DNA of 64,000 nucleotides from positions 32,769 through 96,768 of the forward strand of contig ONJQ01000010.1 of the NCBI GenBank assembly GCA_900318175.1, given 5' to 3'. The DNA is from an uncultured Bacteroidales bacterium (GTDB taxonomy: Bacteria; Bacteroidota; Bacteroidia; Bacteroidales; P3). The position numbers and the translations under genes are program-made. Positions 28,423 to 36,979 of this stretch are shown here, one piece after another. The notes beneath the pieces are model-generated. The model was not told the origin of the DNA, searched no databases, and saw only the letters and a list, made by a program, of their open reading frames with translations. The first letter of the stretch is position 1. Each line of letters starts with the position of its first letter.

Positions 28423-28990
28423 GCTCCAAGTGCTCGTGGCCGAGCCCAGCGACATCATACGCGAAGGGCTGCGCGTTCTGCTTGACGACGATGAGTTCGT
28501 CCTTCAGGCTCCGTTGCGCGAACTGCCTATGGATTTTGCCCAGAGGATAGCCCGCTCCCAGCCTGACATCCTCATATTGAATCCCACCCTGCTGAACACC
28601 CCGCCACGGATGCAGCTCGTCTCCATACAACAGGCGCGCACAAGCATGGCCGTGGTGGCATTGGTCTACCAATACGTCGACCCGTCTCTCCTGTCCCAGT
28701 TCAAGACAGTCTTGGACATACGGGAACGGGGCAGCCGCGTGGCCCAGTTGCTGCGCCAATGCTGCGCCCCCGAGGCCGAGGATGAAGAGGGGTACGAACT
28801 CAGCGAGCGGGAGACCGAGGTGCTCGTGCTCCTGGCCCGGGGGTGCAGCAGCAAAGAGATTGCCGACAAACTGAACATCAGCGTCCACACCGTGAACACC
28901 CACCGTAAAAACATCACCCGCAAGACGGGCATCAAGAGCGTGGCCGGCCTCGCGGTGTACGCCCTGCTCCACAACCTGGTGGCGGGATAA
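28412..28990 (+). CDS. LuxR-type regulator with degenerate receiver domain
   Basis: A 192-residue transcription regulator. Residues 5-115 have the fold pattern of a response-regulator receiver, but the phosphorylated Asp is replaced by N57 (PDILILNP), and the acidic pair at the end of strand 1 is Glu-Pro (LVAEPSD). It therefore probably cannot be phosphorylated. Residues 129-190 are a canonical LuxR/GerE helix-turn-helix (LSERETEVLVLLARGCSSKEIADKLNISVHTVNTHRKN in part). The start has a good Shine-Dalgarno (GGAGG) inside the preceding gene, and the two overlap by 11 bp. An input from the hemerythrin-like partner rather than a kinase is likely; this is inference. Confidence 0.9.
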   Translation: MKPKLQVLVAEPSDIIREGLRVLLDDDEFVLQAPLRELPMDFAQRIARSQPDILILNPTLLNTPPRMQLVSIQQARTSMAVVALVYQYVDPSLLSQFKTVLDIRERGSRVAQLLRQCCAPEAEDEEGYELSERETEVLVLLARGCSSKEIADKLNISVHTVNTHRKNITRKTGIKSVAGLAVYALLHNLVAG

Positions 28991-29011
28991 GCCAATTGAA
29001 AAATAAATAGA

Positions 29012-30214
29012 TTGAATAACAACACAGTGAACGGGCAGCACACAGAACGGCTATGGAATGCCAACTACACCAAGGTGTGGGTGGCAAACTTCATGATATT
29101 CTTTTCATTCATGCTGCTGACCCCCCTGCTGCCTATCTACCTCAGCGAACAATTCGGTGCCGACAAGGACACCATCGGTCTGGTCCTGTTCGGCTACGCC
29201 GTCATGGCGCTCGTTGCAAGGCTCTTTTCGGGCTACGTGGTGGACAGTTTCCCCCGCAAGATGGTGCTCCTCATCAGCTTTACCGTCTTCACGCTCTTCT
29301 TTGTCGGCTACGTGGCTGCGGGCACGCTGATGCTCTTTGCCGCCGTGCGGACGGTCCACGGCATGCCCTTCGGCTTCACCACCGTGGCCAACAGCACCGT
29401 GGCTATCGACGTGTTGCCCTCCTCACGCCGCACGGAGGGCATAGGCCTCTATGGGTTGAGCAACAATCTGGCCTCCGCCATATCGCCCACCGTCGCCATC
29501 TGGATCTACACCACCACACACAATTTTGACATCATTTTCTGGCTGGCCATGGGCGTGGCTGCCGTGGGGCTGCTCATTGACGCCACCGTGACCACCCGTC
29601 CCCGCGCCGCGGTGAAAGGGAAGCAGCCCGTCTCCCTCGACCGTTTCTTCCTGATGAAGGGGTTGGGCGAAGCCCTGACCATGGTCTGCTTCGCCTTCAG
29701 CTACGGCGTTATGAGCACATACGTGGCTATCTACGGCAAGGAGCGGTTGGGCATTGAGGGCGGCTCCGGCACCTTCTTCCTGCTGCTCTCCCTCGGCCTT
29801 ATCCTGTCGCGGCTGCAGGGCAACAAAGCCCTGCGGCAGGGCCGCATCACCCATAACGCCTCCTTGGGCGTGTGCGTTTCGCTGGTGGGCTACCTGCTGT
29901 TTGCAGCCCTGCCCAACGCCTTCGGCTACTATGCCGCCGCACTCGTCATCGGCCTCGGCAACGGCCACATGTATCCCGCCTACCAGAACATGTTTGTCGA
30001 CCTTGCGCCCCACACGCAGCGCGGCACGGCCAACAGCTCCATTCTCGTGGCCTGGGACGTGGGCGTGGGCCTCGGCATCGTGGCCGGAGGAGTGCTGAGC
30101 CAGCATTGGGGCTACGGAGCCGCCTTCTGGACCGCATGGGTGGTCAACGCTGTGGGCTTTGCCGGCTACTGGCTCTATGTGAAAAGCCACTTCACCCGTC
30201 AGCGATTGAGATAG
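29012..30214 (+). CDS. MFS transporter
   Basis: A 400-residue inner membrane protein with about 12 hydrophobic segments, of the major facilitator superfamily. Helix 1 is VWVANFMIFFSFMLLTPLLPIYL, and the MFS loop 2-3 signature appears as GYAVMALVARLFSGYVVDSFPRKMVLL in part. It looks like a drug or metabolite efflux type (the 'MFS_1' pattern), with a large cytoplasmic loop near residues 185-205. The start is a TTG at 29012; the next in-frame ATG lies inside helix 1. It is 21 bp after the LuxR-type gene, so it is likely in the same transcript. Substrate unknown. Confidence 0.88.
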   Translation: MNNNTVNGQHTERLWNANYTKVWVANFMIFFSFMLLTPLLPIYLSEQFGADKDTIGLVLFGYAVMALVARLFSGYVVDSFPRKMVLLISFTVFTLFFVGYVAAGTLMLFAAVRTVHGMPFGFTTVANSTVAIDVLPSSRRTEGIGLYGLSNNLASAISPTVAIWIYTTTHNFDIIFWLAMGVAAVGLLIDATVTTRPRAAVKGKQPVSLDRFFLMKGLGEALTMVCFAFSYGVMSTYVAIYGKERLGIEGGSGTFFLLLSLGLILSRLQGNKALRQGRITHNASLGVCVSLVGYLLFAALPNAFGYYAAALVIGLGNGHMYPAYQNMFVDLAPHTQRGTANSSILVAWDVGVGLGIVAGGVLSQHWGYGAAFWTAWVVNAVGFAGYWLYVKSHFTRQRLR

Positions 30215-30541
30215 AAAAAACAAAAACGGAACAACATTTTGCAACCATGAGAACAGAAAACGGTAGTGTCAACGTCGTGGGCAGTCGCCCCCCGCAACAA
30301 TCCAGCCTTGCGGCGGGGTGTGGACATCAAGCCCGTGCACCCCATCTGTGGCTGTTGTCTGCACGTTTTGTTGGGGTCGGCAAAAAGTTGCCCTCCCCAG
30401 GTTCAAGACACACGGCAGCCCCGGCAAGTGGGGACACCCTCTGCGGGGCAAGCACCCCCAGACCGTTATGGGGCGTTTTGACCCTGAAGAAACACAGCAA
30501 ATAGAACGTTATTTTTAAACCATTAAAACAATAAAACGGAA
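30215..30541. other. 327-bp gap without a supported gene
   Basis: Between the MFS and polyferredoxin genes I find no convincing ORF, RNA or promoter. A GC-rich inverted repeat (CCCCGCA ... TGCGGCGGGG around 30290-30318) is present. An 85-codon open frame from 30247 lacks any protein-like features and is not called. Confidence 0.4.
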
Positions 30542-31999
30542 ATGTTACGCAGAATAAGAATCGGCTTGGCCATTGTGTTTTTTGTGGCCGTCACGCTGCT
30601 TTTTCTTGATTTTACAGGAGTGATGCATCTGTATCTCGGCTGGCTGGCCAAGGTGCAGTTGTTGCCCGCAGTGCTGTCGCTGAATGTGGCGGTGGTGCTG
30701 TTCTTTGTTGTGGTGACACTGTTAGTGGGCAGAACCTACTGCTCTGTAGTGTGCCCCTTTGGAGTGATGCAGGATGTCTTCATTTGGTTGGGAGGACGAT
30801 GGAAAAAGAATCGTTTCCACTTCACAAAGGGCTGGCCCTGGCTGCGAGTGGCCATGCTGGCGGTGTTTGTGCTGCTGATGGCGCTTGGACTGAACGGGAT
30901 TACCATCCTGATAGCTCCCTACAGTGCCTATGGTCGTATAGCAACCAACCTATTCCAACCTGTTTATATGTGGATTAACAACCTCTTTGCCTATTTTGCT
31001 GAGCGAGCAGACAGCTATGCTTTCTACAGCGTGGATGTGTGGGTGAAAAGTGGAGTCACGTTGGCAGTGGCCGCTGTTACGTTTGTGCTGGTGGGATTTG
31101 TTTCTTTCCGTTGGGGAAGAGTGTGGTGCAACACGGTATGTCCCGTAGGAACGGTGCTGGGATTCCTGTCCCGCTTTGCCCTGCTTAAACCGCGTATTGA
31201 CACCGGCAAGTGCAACGGTTGCGGCAAGTGTGCCCGCAACTGTAAGGCTCAGTGCATCAATCCTGTTGACCATACCATTGACGGGTCTCGCTGTGTAGCC
31301 TGTATGGATTGCATAGAGAATTGCCACCAAAAGGCCATCGAGTTCCGCAGAGGGAAAGCCACGGTGAAGGATGAGACCGTTGACCCCTCGCGCCGCAAGT
31401 TTGTGGCCACCACGGCAGCTGTGGGTGCCGCTATGGCTCTACAAGCCCAAGAGAAGAAAGTGGACGGAGGTCTTGCCGCCCTCATTGATAAGAAACTGCC
31501 CGAGAGAGCTGTCCCGCTGAAGCCTTTCGGGGCAAAGAGCTTGAAGAACTTTTCGAGCCGTTGCACGGGATGCCAGCTGTGCGTGAGCGAATGTCCTCAG
31601 CATGTTTTGCGTCCCTCGCAGAAGTTTACCACCCTGTTGCAGCCTGAGATGGCTTTTGACAAAGGCTATTGTCCTCCAGATTGCACCCGCTGCAGCGAGG
31701 TTTGCCCCACAGGTGCCATACAGAAAATTGACACCGTCACAAAGAGTGCCATCAGTATTGGTCACGCTGTCACAGTTCCGGAGAACTGCTTGCAGGCTCA
31801 GGGTGTGGAGTGCAACGCATGTTCGCGCCATTGCCCAGCAGCAGCCATCAGCATTGTGAGCGATGCTTCGACAGGTCACAGCCGAGTGGCCGTAAACGAG
31901 TCGCGTTGTTTAGGCTGCGGTGCATGTGAGTATTATTGCCCTGTACGCCCGTTCAGCGCCATCTATGTGGAAGGCCGCGAGGTACACACTGATATCTAA
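30542..31999 (+). CDS. NapH/NapG-like membrane polyferredoxin with internal twin-arginine motif
   Basis: A 485-residue FeS protein with two parts. The N-terminal part (1-270) is NapH-like: four or more membrane helices, two CxxxCP motifs (C67/C71 and C196/C200) and two ferredoxin clusters (C224-C234, C251-C261). Then DPSRRKFVATTAAVGAAMAL (281-300) looks like an internal Tat signal with R284-R285. The C-terminal part (305-485) is NapG-like, with four more cysteine groups (starting C341, C377, C416, C456). It would pass electrons from the quinone pool or cytoplasm to a periplasmic acceptor. There is no nitrate reductase nearby; the likely partner is the Tat-exported aldo/keto reductase at 34.4 kb. 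Confidence 0.88.
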   Translation: MLRRIRIGLAIVFFVAVTLLFLDFTGVMHLYLGWLAKVQLLPAVLSLNVAVVLFFVVVTLLVGRTYCSVVCPFGVMQDVFIWLGGRWKKNRFHFTKGWPWLRVAMLAVFVLLMALGLNGITILIAPYSAYGRIATNLFQPVYMWINNLFAYFAERADSYAFYSVDVWVKSGVTLAVAAVTFVLVGFVSFRWGRVWCNTVCPVGTVLGFLSRFALLKPRIDTGKCNGCGKCARNCKAQCINPVDHTIDGSRCVACMDCIENCHQKAIEFRRGKATVKDETVDPSRRKFVATTAAVGAAMALQAQEKKVDGGLAALIDKKLPERAVPLKPFGAKSLKNFSSRCTGCQLCVSECPQHVLRPSQKFTTLLQPEMAFDKGYCPPDCTRCSEVCPTGAIQKIDTVTKSAISIGHAVTVPENCLQAQGVECNACSRHCPAAAISIVSDASTGHSRVAVNESRCLGCGACEYYCPVRPFSAIYVEGREVHTDI

Positions 32000-32048
32000 G
32001 AAATTAACAACAGTAATAATCTAATCAATATCAACATCAAACAAAACT

Positions 32049-33011
32049 ATGAGTAAGATTCTTGATACGCTTAGCGTAGTGAAAACGTACAAGTTCTGGA
32101 AAGAGCTTGTCATCATGACTCTCGGCATGTTTGTAACCGCTGCCGCTGTATACTATTTCTTGGTGCCGAGCAAACTGATTATCGGTACCATCTCAGGCCT
32201 TTCGATTGTGCTGGATAACATCTTCCAGGCTGCTGGCATCAACATCGGCCTGTCGGTCATCATTATGGCCATCAACGCTATTCTGCTGATTCTGGCATGG
32301 GTGCTGATTGGACATGAGTTTGGTGCCAAGACCGTCTACACAGCCATGATCCTTGGCCCGCTGACGGACGTGTGGGATGCCATCCTGCCGTGGCAGAAGA
32401 TTGCCAATGAGAACTTGGTGACGGGTACCCCCTCGGTGATGGGCGACCCTTGGCTTGATCTTTGCTGCTTTGTCCTGCTGCTGAGTGCCTCGCAAGCCCT
32501 GATGTTCAGCATCAACGCTTCTACCGGCGGACTGGACATTCTGGCCAAGATTGTGAACAAGTATCTCCACTTCGACATCGGTACCTCGGTCAGCATCGCC
32601 GGTGCCGTAATCTGCTGCACAGCTTTCTTCATCAATCCGTTCCGTATGGTTGTCATCGGTCTTATCGGCACTTGGATCAACGGTCTTGTGGTCGACTATT
32701 TCACAGCTTCGCTCAATAACCGCAAACGTGTCTGCATTGTGTCGAAGGACTACGACCGTATCCGCCGTTACATCATCGACGACCTTCATCGTGGTTGCAC
32801 ACTCTATGAGGTGATTGGTGGCTACTCCAACGAGCGGAGCATTGAGCTGGAGGTGCTGCTGACCAAGGATGAGTTCAGCAACCTGATGGCTTTCTTGCGC
32901 GACAACGAAATCAACGCGTTCACCACCGCCGGCAACGTGAGCGAGGTGTATGGTCTCTGGACCAAGCACAGCAAGAAGAAACAGATTAAAGAACACGCAG
33001 ACAATAGATAA
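32049..33011 (+). CDS. YitT family membrane protein
   Basis: A 320-residue inner membrane protein of the YitT (DUF161) family. It has about five or six hydrophobic segments; typical stretches are VTAAAVYYFLVPSKLIIGTISGLSIVL near the N-terminus and INASTGGLDILAKIVNKYLHFDIGTSV. The soluble C-terminal DUF2179 domain (residues about 225-290; NRKRVCIVSKDYDRIRRYIIDDLHRGCTLYEV in part, ending TAGNVSEVYGLW) binds a small ligand in structural relatives. Biological role unknown. It sits 49 bp after the polyferredoxin gene and 32 bp before a CPBP protease gene. Confidence 0.92.
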   Translation: MSKILDTLSVVKTYKFWKELVIMTLGMFVTAAAVYYFLVPSKLIIGTISGLSIVLDNIFQAAGINIGLSVIIMAINAILLILAWVLIGHEFGAKTVYTAMILGPLTDVWDAILPWQKIANENLVTGTPSVMGDPWLDLCCFVLLLSASQALMFSINASTGGLDILAKIVNKYLHFDIGTSVSIAGAVICCTAFFINPFRMVVIGLIGTWINGLVVDYFTASLNNRKRVCIVSKDYDRIRRYIIDDLHRGCTLYEVIGGYSNERSIELEVLLTKDEFSNLMAFLRDNEINAFTTAGNVSEVYGLWTKHSKKKQIKEHADNR

Positions 33012-33043
33012 TATCTTATCACCCATTAATTATTTTTGCCACT

Positions 33044-34351
33044 ATGAAAACCCCCAAACGCTACGACAAGAGATTCCTTCCCATGCTGTGGATAGGATTG
33101 ATTCTTTGGATTGGTTCTATGGCCGTGATGTATTTTCTTGAGTCGACCGGCAAGTCACCCTCGGGACAGGAAAATCTCATGCAGATGTCCAAAGGGATGT
33201 TTCATACCATTCCAGTATTCACATTGCTGCTGCTCTGTTTCTTCCAACCTATATTGGAAGAGCTGAGTTTCCGCCTGTGGGGCGTTGGCAAGAAGTGGAG
33301 CACCATTGTGTGCCTTGTGCTGATGTCCGTCTTCGTAATGAGTGAACTGAAGCTCTTTGGGCTCATCTTCATAGTGGCATTCATCCTTGTATGGGTGTTT
33401 GTCCGAAACCGTGTGGCACAGGTCTGGATCAATACCATTATCACCTCTTTGGCCTTCTCGCTGAGCCACATCTCCGGTTTTGGCGACTTCTCGTTGGGAA
33501 TGGTCTTGGGCTTGGTCGATATTTTTGGTATGGCATTGGTGCTTTGCTGGCTCACTATCAATATCAATTTCTGGTTGGCTCCCTTGTTGCACGTGCTCAA
33601 CAATAGTGTGAGCATACTGGTGCCCATGTTGTTTGTCTCCGATCCTATCACCTCATCCCATTCCATAACGATTGGTCCTCAAGAAGTCTGCAGCTATCAA
33701 ACCACAGTCGAACCCTTCCGCTATTTCGCCGATAATAAGGAGCTGATGTCTCAAGATGGGCCATGTGGTCTTTTCCCGCCCGATACCACTGGCTTCGTCC
33801 TTGTGGGCGAACCCGCGCAAATAGCTTGCAGGCTTGCCGCCAGGGCCGACAGCACTATGCTAAACAACGTCGAATGGAAATACAACTACGATTGGCAGTC
33901 CAAGAATGCAGGTCTGGAAGAGCGTGTTGTCTTCCGTGTAAGCGACTATTCTAATCCCGACGGCAATTACGATTTCAACAATTTATTCTACAACGGGTTG
34001 CTCGACGACTATATCCGCGATGTGTCCCGCCTCATTGGAGACACCATCGTGGCCGATACCACCGAAATCATGATCCAAGAGGTTTGGGTGGTATACGACG
34101 ACGGGCGAGAGGAACTATTCACTTCCGATAGTCCTTCCAGTTTATGGTCCGAGGTGATGGAGGGTAAAGTGTTGTTCAGCAAACCTGTCGAAGAGAACGA
34201 TTCCACAGTCACTATCCACTACTACGCTTACGATGACATCCACTCCTCACCGCTGCTCGATATGCGTTCCACTCTCCTCAATATGTCATCCCACGACTAC
34301 CGTATTGAATACCGCGATTCGCACAAGGAAACATTTATCATTTTCAAGTAA
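33044..34351 (+). CDS. CPBP-family intramembrane metalloprotease with extra C-terminal domain
   Basis: A 435-residue protein. The first about 190 residues form a CPBP (CAAX protease and bacteriocin-processing) membrane domain with the motifs EELSFR (about 72-77), FSLSHISGFGD and LLHVLNNSV, giving the glutamates, arginine and histidines of the active site. The remaining about 240 residues are soluble, polar and acidic, unlike most CPBP proteins (usually 200-300 residues total); this part is probably periplasmic and I do not recognise it. The gene is between yitT and the Tat-lipoprotein oxidoreductase, likely in one transcript. Substrate unknown. Confidence 0.82.
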   Translation: MKTPKRYDKRFLPMLWIGLILWIGSMAVMYFLESTGKSPSGQENLMQMSKGMFHTIPVFTLLLLCFFQPILEELSFRLWGVGKKWSTIVCLVLMSVFVMSELKLFGLIFIVAFILVWVFVRNRVAQVWINTIITSLAFSLSHISGFGDFSLGMVLGLVDIFGMALVLCWLTININFWLAPLLHVLNNSVSILVPMLFVSDPITSSHSITIGPQEVCSYQTTVEPFRYFADNKELMSQDGPCGLFPPDTTGFVLVGEPAQIACRLAARADSTMLNNVEWKYNYDWQSKNAGLEERVVFRVSDYSNPDGNYDFNNLFYNGLLDDYIRDVSRLIGDTIVADTTEIMIQEVWVVYDDGREELFTSDSPSSLWSEVMEGKVLFSKPVEENDSTVTIHYYAYDDIHSSPLLDMRSTLLNMSSHDYRIEYRDSHKETFIIFK

Positions 34352-34395
34352 CACAATGAAACAAGCGGCTTAACGCCCTCAAATAATTTAGTAAT

Positions 34396-35823
34396 ATGGA
34401 TCGTAGAGATTTTCTTAAAAGCATGGGAGCCGGGGCATTGGTCACGGCAGCAATGGCTGCGGGTTGCGACTCGCCTAACAAAACCAAAGCCGAAGGGTTT
34501 GCTTCGGGCGAGGTGCCAACCGACAAGATGACCTACCGCACGGGTACCCATGGCGAGAAGGTGTCGCTGTTAGGCTATGGTTGTATGCGCCTGCCTTCGA
34601 CAGAGGACGGTAAAGACGGCAACCAAACTGAAGGCGATCTGGATCAAGACCGAATCAACGAGCTTACCGACTATGCCATAGCTCACGGACTGAACCTGTT
34701 CGACACCGCCCCCCGCTATTGCAAAGCCAGGTCCGAGATTGCTATGGGCAAAGCGTTGAGCCGCCACCGCCGCGAAGAATATCTCGTCAGCACCAAGCTC
34801 TCCAATCAGAACCCCGACCTTTGGAACCGCCAAGGGAGTATAGAGATGTTCGAGCAGTCCTTGGAACGTCTGCAGGTGGACTACCTCGATTTCTACATGC
34901 TCCATTGTGTGGGACTCCCGGGGCGTGACCTCGACGGTAATGCCGTCTCGCCTCACGAGGCCTTCATGCGCCGTTTTATCGACAACGGGATGCTCGACTG
35001 GCTTATTGAGCAAAGGACCAAGGGCCGCATTCGCAACCTCGGGTTCTCCTACCACGGCGATGTGAAGGTCTTTGACGAGGCTTTGGCCATGCACGACAAA
35101 GTGCACTGGGACCACGTCCTGATCCAGCACAACTACATCAACTGGCAGCATGCCGCTTCGCTGGCTCCCGACGGGGAGGGCGACGCCAATTCCGAATACC
35201 TCTACGGCCAGTTGGCGGAACGTGACATACCTGTGTTTGTGATGGAGCCCCTGCTGGGTGGCCAGTTGGCCAATCTGCCCCAGTTCGCCGTCGAGGAGCT
35301 GAAGAGCCGCGCTCCGGAAAAGAGCCTCGCCTCGTGGGCTTTCCGCTTTGCAGGCACTCTGCCCCGCATCCTCACAGTGCTCAGCGGCATGACCTACATG
35401 GAGCACCTGCAGGACAACATCCGCACAATGGCACCCCTTCAGCCCCTTAGCGACGAGGAGCAAGGGCTGCTGCACTCCATCGCCGACCGCTACGTCGAGT
35501 TTCCCTTGGTGCCCTGCACGGGCTGCCAGTACTGCATGCCGTGCCCCTACGGCATCGACATCCCCGGCAACTTTGCCCACTACAACAAGATGGTCAACGA
35601 GGGCAACCTGCTGGACCGCCCTGACGACGATGCCACCACCGACCAGCGTCGCGCCTACCGCAAGGCCCGTCGCGCCTACCTGGTCAGCTACAGCCGCGCG
35701 GTGGAACAGTTCCGTCAGGCCGACCACTGCATTGGCTGCGGACGCTGTCTGCATGAGTGCCCGCAAAGCATCAACATCCCCGAGAAACTCGCCGCCATTG
35801 AGCATGTGCTCCGTGAGGGCTGA
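34396..35823 (+). CDS. Tat-exported lipoprotein aldo/keto reductase with ferredoxin domain
   Basis: A 475-residue oxidoreductase. The N-terminus MDRRDFLKSMGAGALVTAAM followed by AAGC is both a twin-arginine signal (RRDFLK) and a lipobox (C24), so the folded protein is exported by Tat and lipid-anchored. Residues about 45-350 are an aldo/keto reductase barrel with likely catalytic residues in NLFDTAPRYCKARSEIAMGKAL (in part; Asp, Tyr), VSTKLSNQ (Lys) and LDFYMLHCVG (His). The C-terminal part holds two FeS motifs, CTGCQYCMPCPYGIDIP and CIGCGRCLHECPQSINIP. tatA follows 91 bp downstream, strengthening the Tat reading. Substrate unknown; the polyferredoxin upstream may supply electrons. Confidence 0.92.
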   Translation: MDRRDFLKSMGAGALVTAAMAAGCDSPNKTKAEGFASGEVPTDKMTYRTGTHGEKVSLLGYGCMRLPSTEDGKDGNQTEGDLDQDRINELTDYAIAHGLNLFDTAPRYCKARSEIAMGKALSRHRREEYLVSTKLSNQNPDLWNRQGSIEMFEQSLERLQVDYLDFYMLHCVGLPGRDLDGNAVSPHEAFMRRFIDNGMLDWLIEQRTKGRIRNLGFSYHGDVKVFDEALAMHDKVHWDHVLIQHNYINWQHAASLAPDGEGDANSEYLYGQLAERDIPVFVMEPLLGGQLANLPQFAVEELKSRAPEKSLASWAFRFAGTLPRILTVLSGMTYMEHLQDNIRTMAPLQPLSDEEQGLLHSIADRYVEFPLVPCTGCQYCMPCPYGIDIPGNFAHYNKMVNEGNLLDRPDDDATTDQRRAYRKARRAYLVSYSRAVEQFRQADHCIGCGRCLHECPQSINIPEKLAAIEHVLREG

Positions 35824-35914
35824 TGCCCCCGCGGGGGGAGTCTTGGAATCCCGTATTGAAACAAACACCGTCCGGCACAGCGCCGCACAATAACTTAATA
35901 TAGATACAAACAGT

Positions 35915-36109
35915 ATGAGCATTCTATTTATCGGAACAACGGAGATTATTGTTATCGTTCTTGTCGTCCTGCTGCTTTTCGGCGGCAAGAAAATCCCCGA
36001 ACTTATGCACGGCTTGGGCAAGGGGGTGAAGAGCTTCAAAGAGGGCATGAATGGCAGCGAGGAGCCCCGCCAACAGCAGGAGGACAAAGGGGCTGAGTCT
36101 GGGAAGTGA
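35915..36109 (+). CDS. tatA: Twin-arginine translocase subunit TatA
   Basis: A 64-residue Tat pore-forming subunit: one N-terminal membrane helix ([16 protein letters not shown]), the conserved hinge GGKKIPEL, and an amphipathic helix ([14 protein letters not shown]) followed by a short charged tail. Length and pattern are typical of TatA/TatE. tatC follows after 62 bp, and the Tat-signal oxidoreductase gene precedes it, so the locus groups translocase and substrate. No separate tatB is visible, so TatA probably serves both roles. Confidence 0.94.
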   Translation: MSILFIGTTEIIVIVLVVLLLFGGKKIPELMHGLGKGVKSFKEGMNGSEEPRQQQEDKGAESGK

Positions 36110-36171
36110 GCGTCTCACCACGCCACCATACCGTGGATTGTTGACCCCTGACCTCAAAAACCGCATTGTAT

Positions 36172-36939
36172 ATGGACTTTTGGGACCATATGGAGGCCTT
36201 GCGCAGTTGTCTGCTCAAGGCCGTGGTGGCCGCCGCGGTGGCCGCTGTGGCTGCTTTCTGCTTCAAGGGGCCGCTTTTTGCCGTGGTGCTGGCTCCCAGC
36301 ACGGACGCTTTTGTCACTTACAGGCTCTTGGCAAGGGTGACGGGCTTCAAAACGGAGTTCCACGTGGCGCTGTTCAACCCTGAGCTGGCTCAGCAGTTTG
36401 TCGTCCATATGCGCGTGGCCCTATGGGCGGGGGTGCTTGCGGTTTCGCCTTACGTGGTCTACCTCCTGTTCCGTTTCGTCTCGCCGGGGCTGTACCGCCA
36501 TGAGCGGCGGAGCGCCGTGAGGGCCGTGACGGGCGGCAGCGTGATGTTCCTGGCCGGGGTGGCGCTGAACTATTTTCTGATTTTCCCGCTCGCGTTCCGT
36601 TTTCTGGGCACCTACCAGGTGGACCCCAGTGTGAAGAACCAAATCTCGCTCACGTCGTATGTCGACATGCTGCTGCTGCTGTGTTTGCTGATGGGGGTGG
36701 TGTTTGAACTGCCGGTTGTGGCGTGGCTGTTGGCACGGGTGGGGCTGCTGCGGTCGCAGCCGATGCGGAGCCGTAGGCGGCAGGCCGTGGTGGCGGTGCT
36801 GGTTGCCGCCGCGGTGATCACGCCCACGGGCGACGCAATGACTCTTGCGCTGGTGGCGCTGCCGGTCTATGCGTTGTATGAGGCGAGCATTGGCGTGGTC
36901 CGCCGCGAGGAGCGGCGGCAGCAGCGCGGTGCGGCATGA
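36172..36939 (+). CDS. tatC: Twin-arginine translocase subunit TatC
   Basis: A 255-residue, six-helix membrane protein that recognises twin-arginine signals. The N-terminal cytoplasmic stretch MDFWDHMEALRSCLLKA matches the signal-binding FxxHLxELR motif, and family features continue with FRFVSPGLYRHERR, GVALNYFLIFPLAFRFL and the C-terminal VAAAVITPTGDAMTLALVALPVYALYE (in part). A TTG two codons upstream (36166) is possible, but the ATG at 36172 gives the usual N-terminus. It is translated after tatA from what is probably the same mRNA. Confidence 0.95.
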   Translation: MDFWDHMEALRSCLLKAVVAAAVAAVAAFCFKGPLFAVVLAPSTDAFVTYRLLARVTGFKTEFHVALFNPELAQQFVVHMRVALWAGVLAVSPYVVYLLFRFVSPGLYRHERRSAVRAVTGGSVMFLAGVALNYFLIFPLAFRFLGTYQVDPSVKNQISLTSYVDMLLLLCLLMGVVFELPVVAWLLARVGLLRSQPMRSRRRQAVVAVLVAAAVITPTGDAMTLALVALPVYALYEASIGVVRREERRQQRGAA

Positions 36940-36979
36940 ATGGTTATGTTTTTTCAAAAAAAAAATAGCAGGTGTTGAT

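Noticed and set aside
30405-30416. GGTTCAAGAC resembling a tRNA T-loop
   Set aside because: No acceptor stem, D arm or anticodon arm can be built around it.
30247-30504. 85-codon ORF between the MFS and polyferredoxin genes
   Set aside because: Composition is rich in Pro, Ser, Arg and Gly without secondary-structure pattern or signal; no promoter or RBS; overlaps nothing informative.
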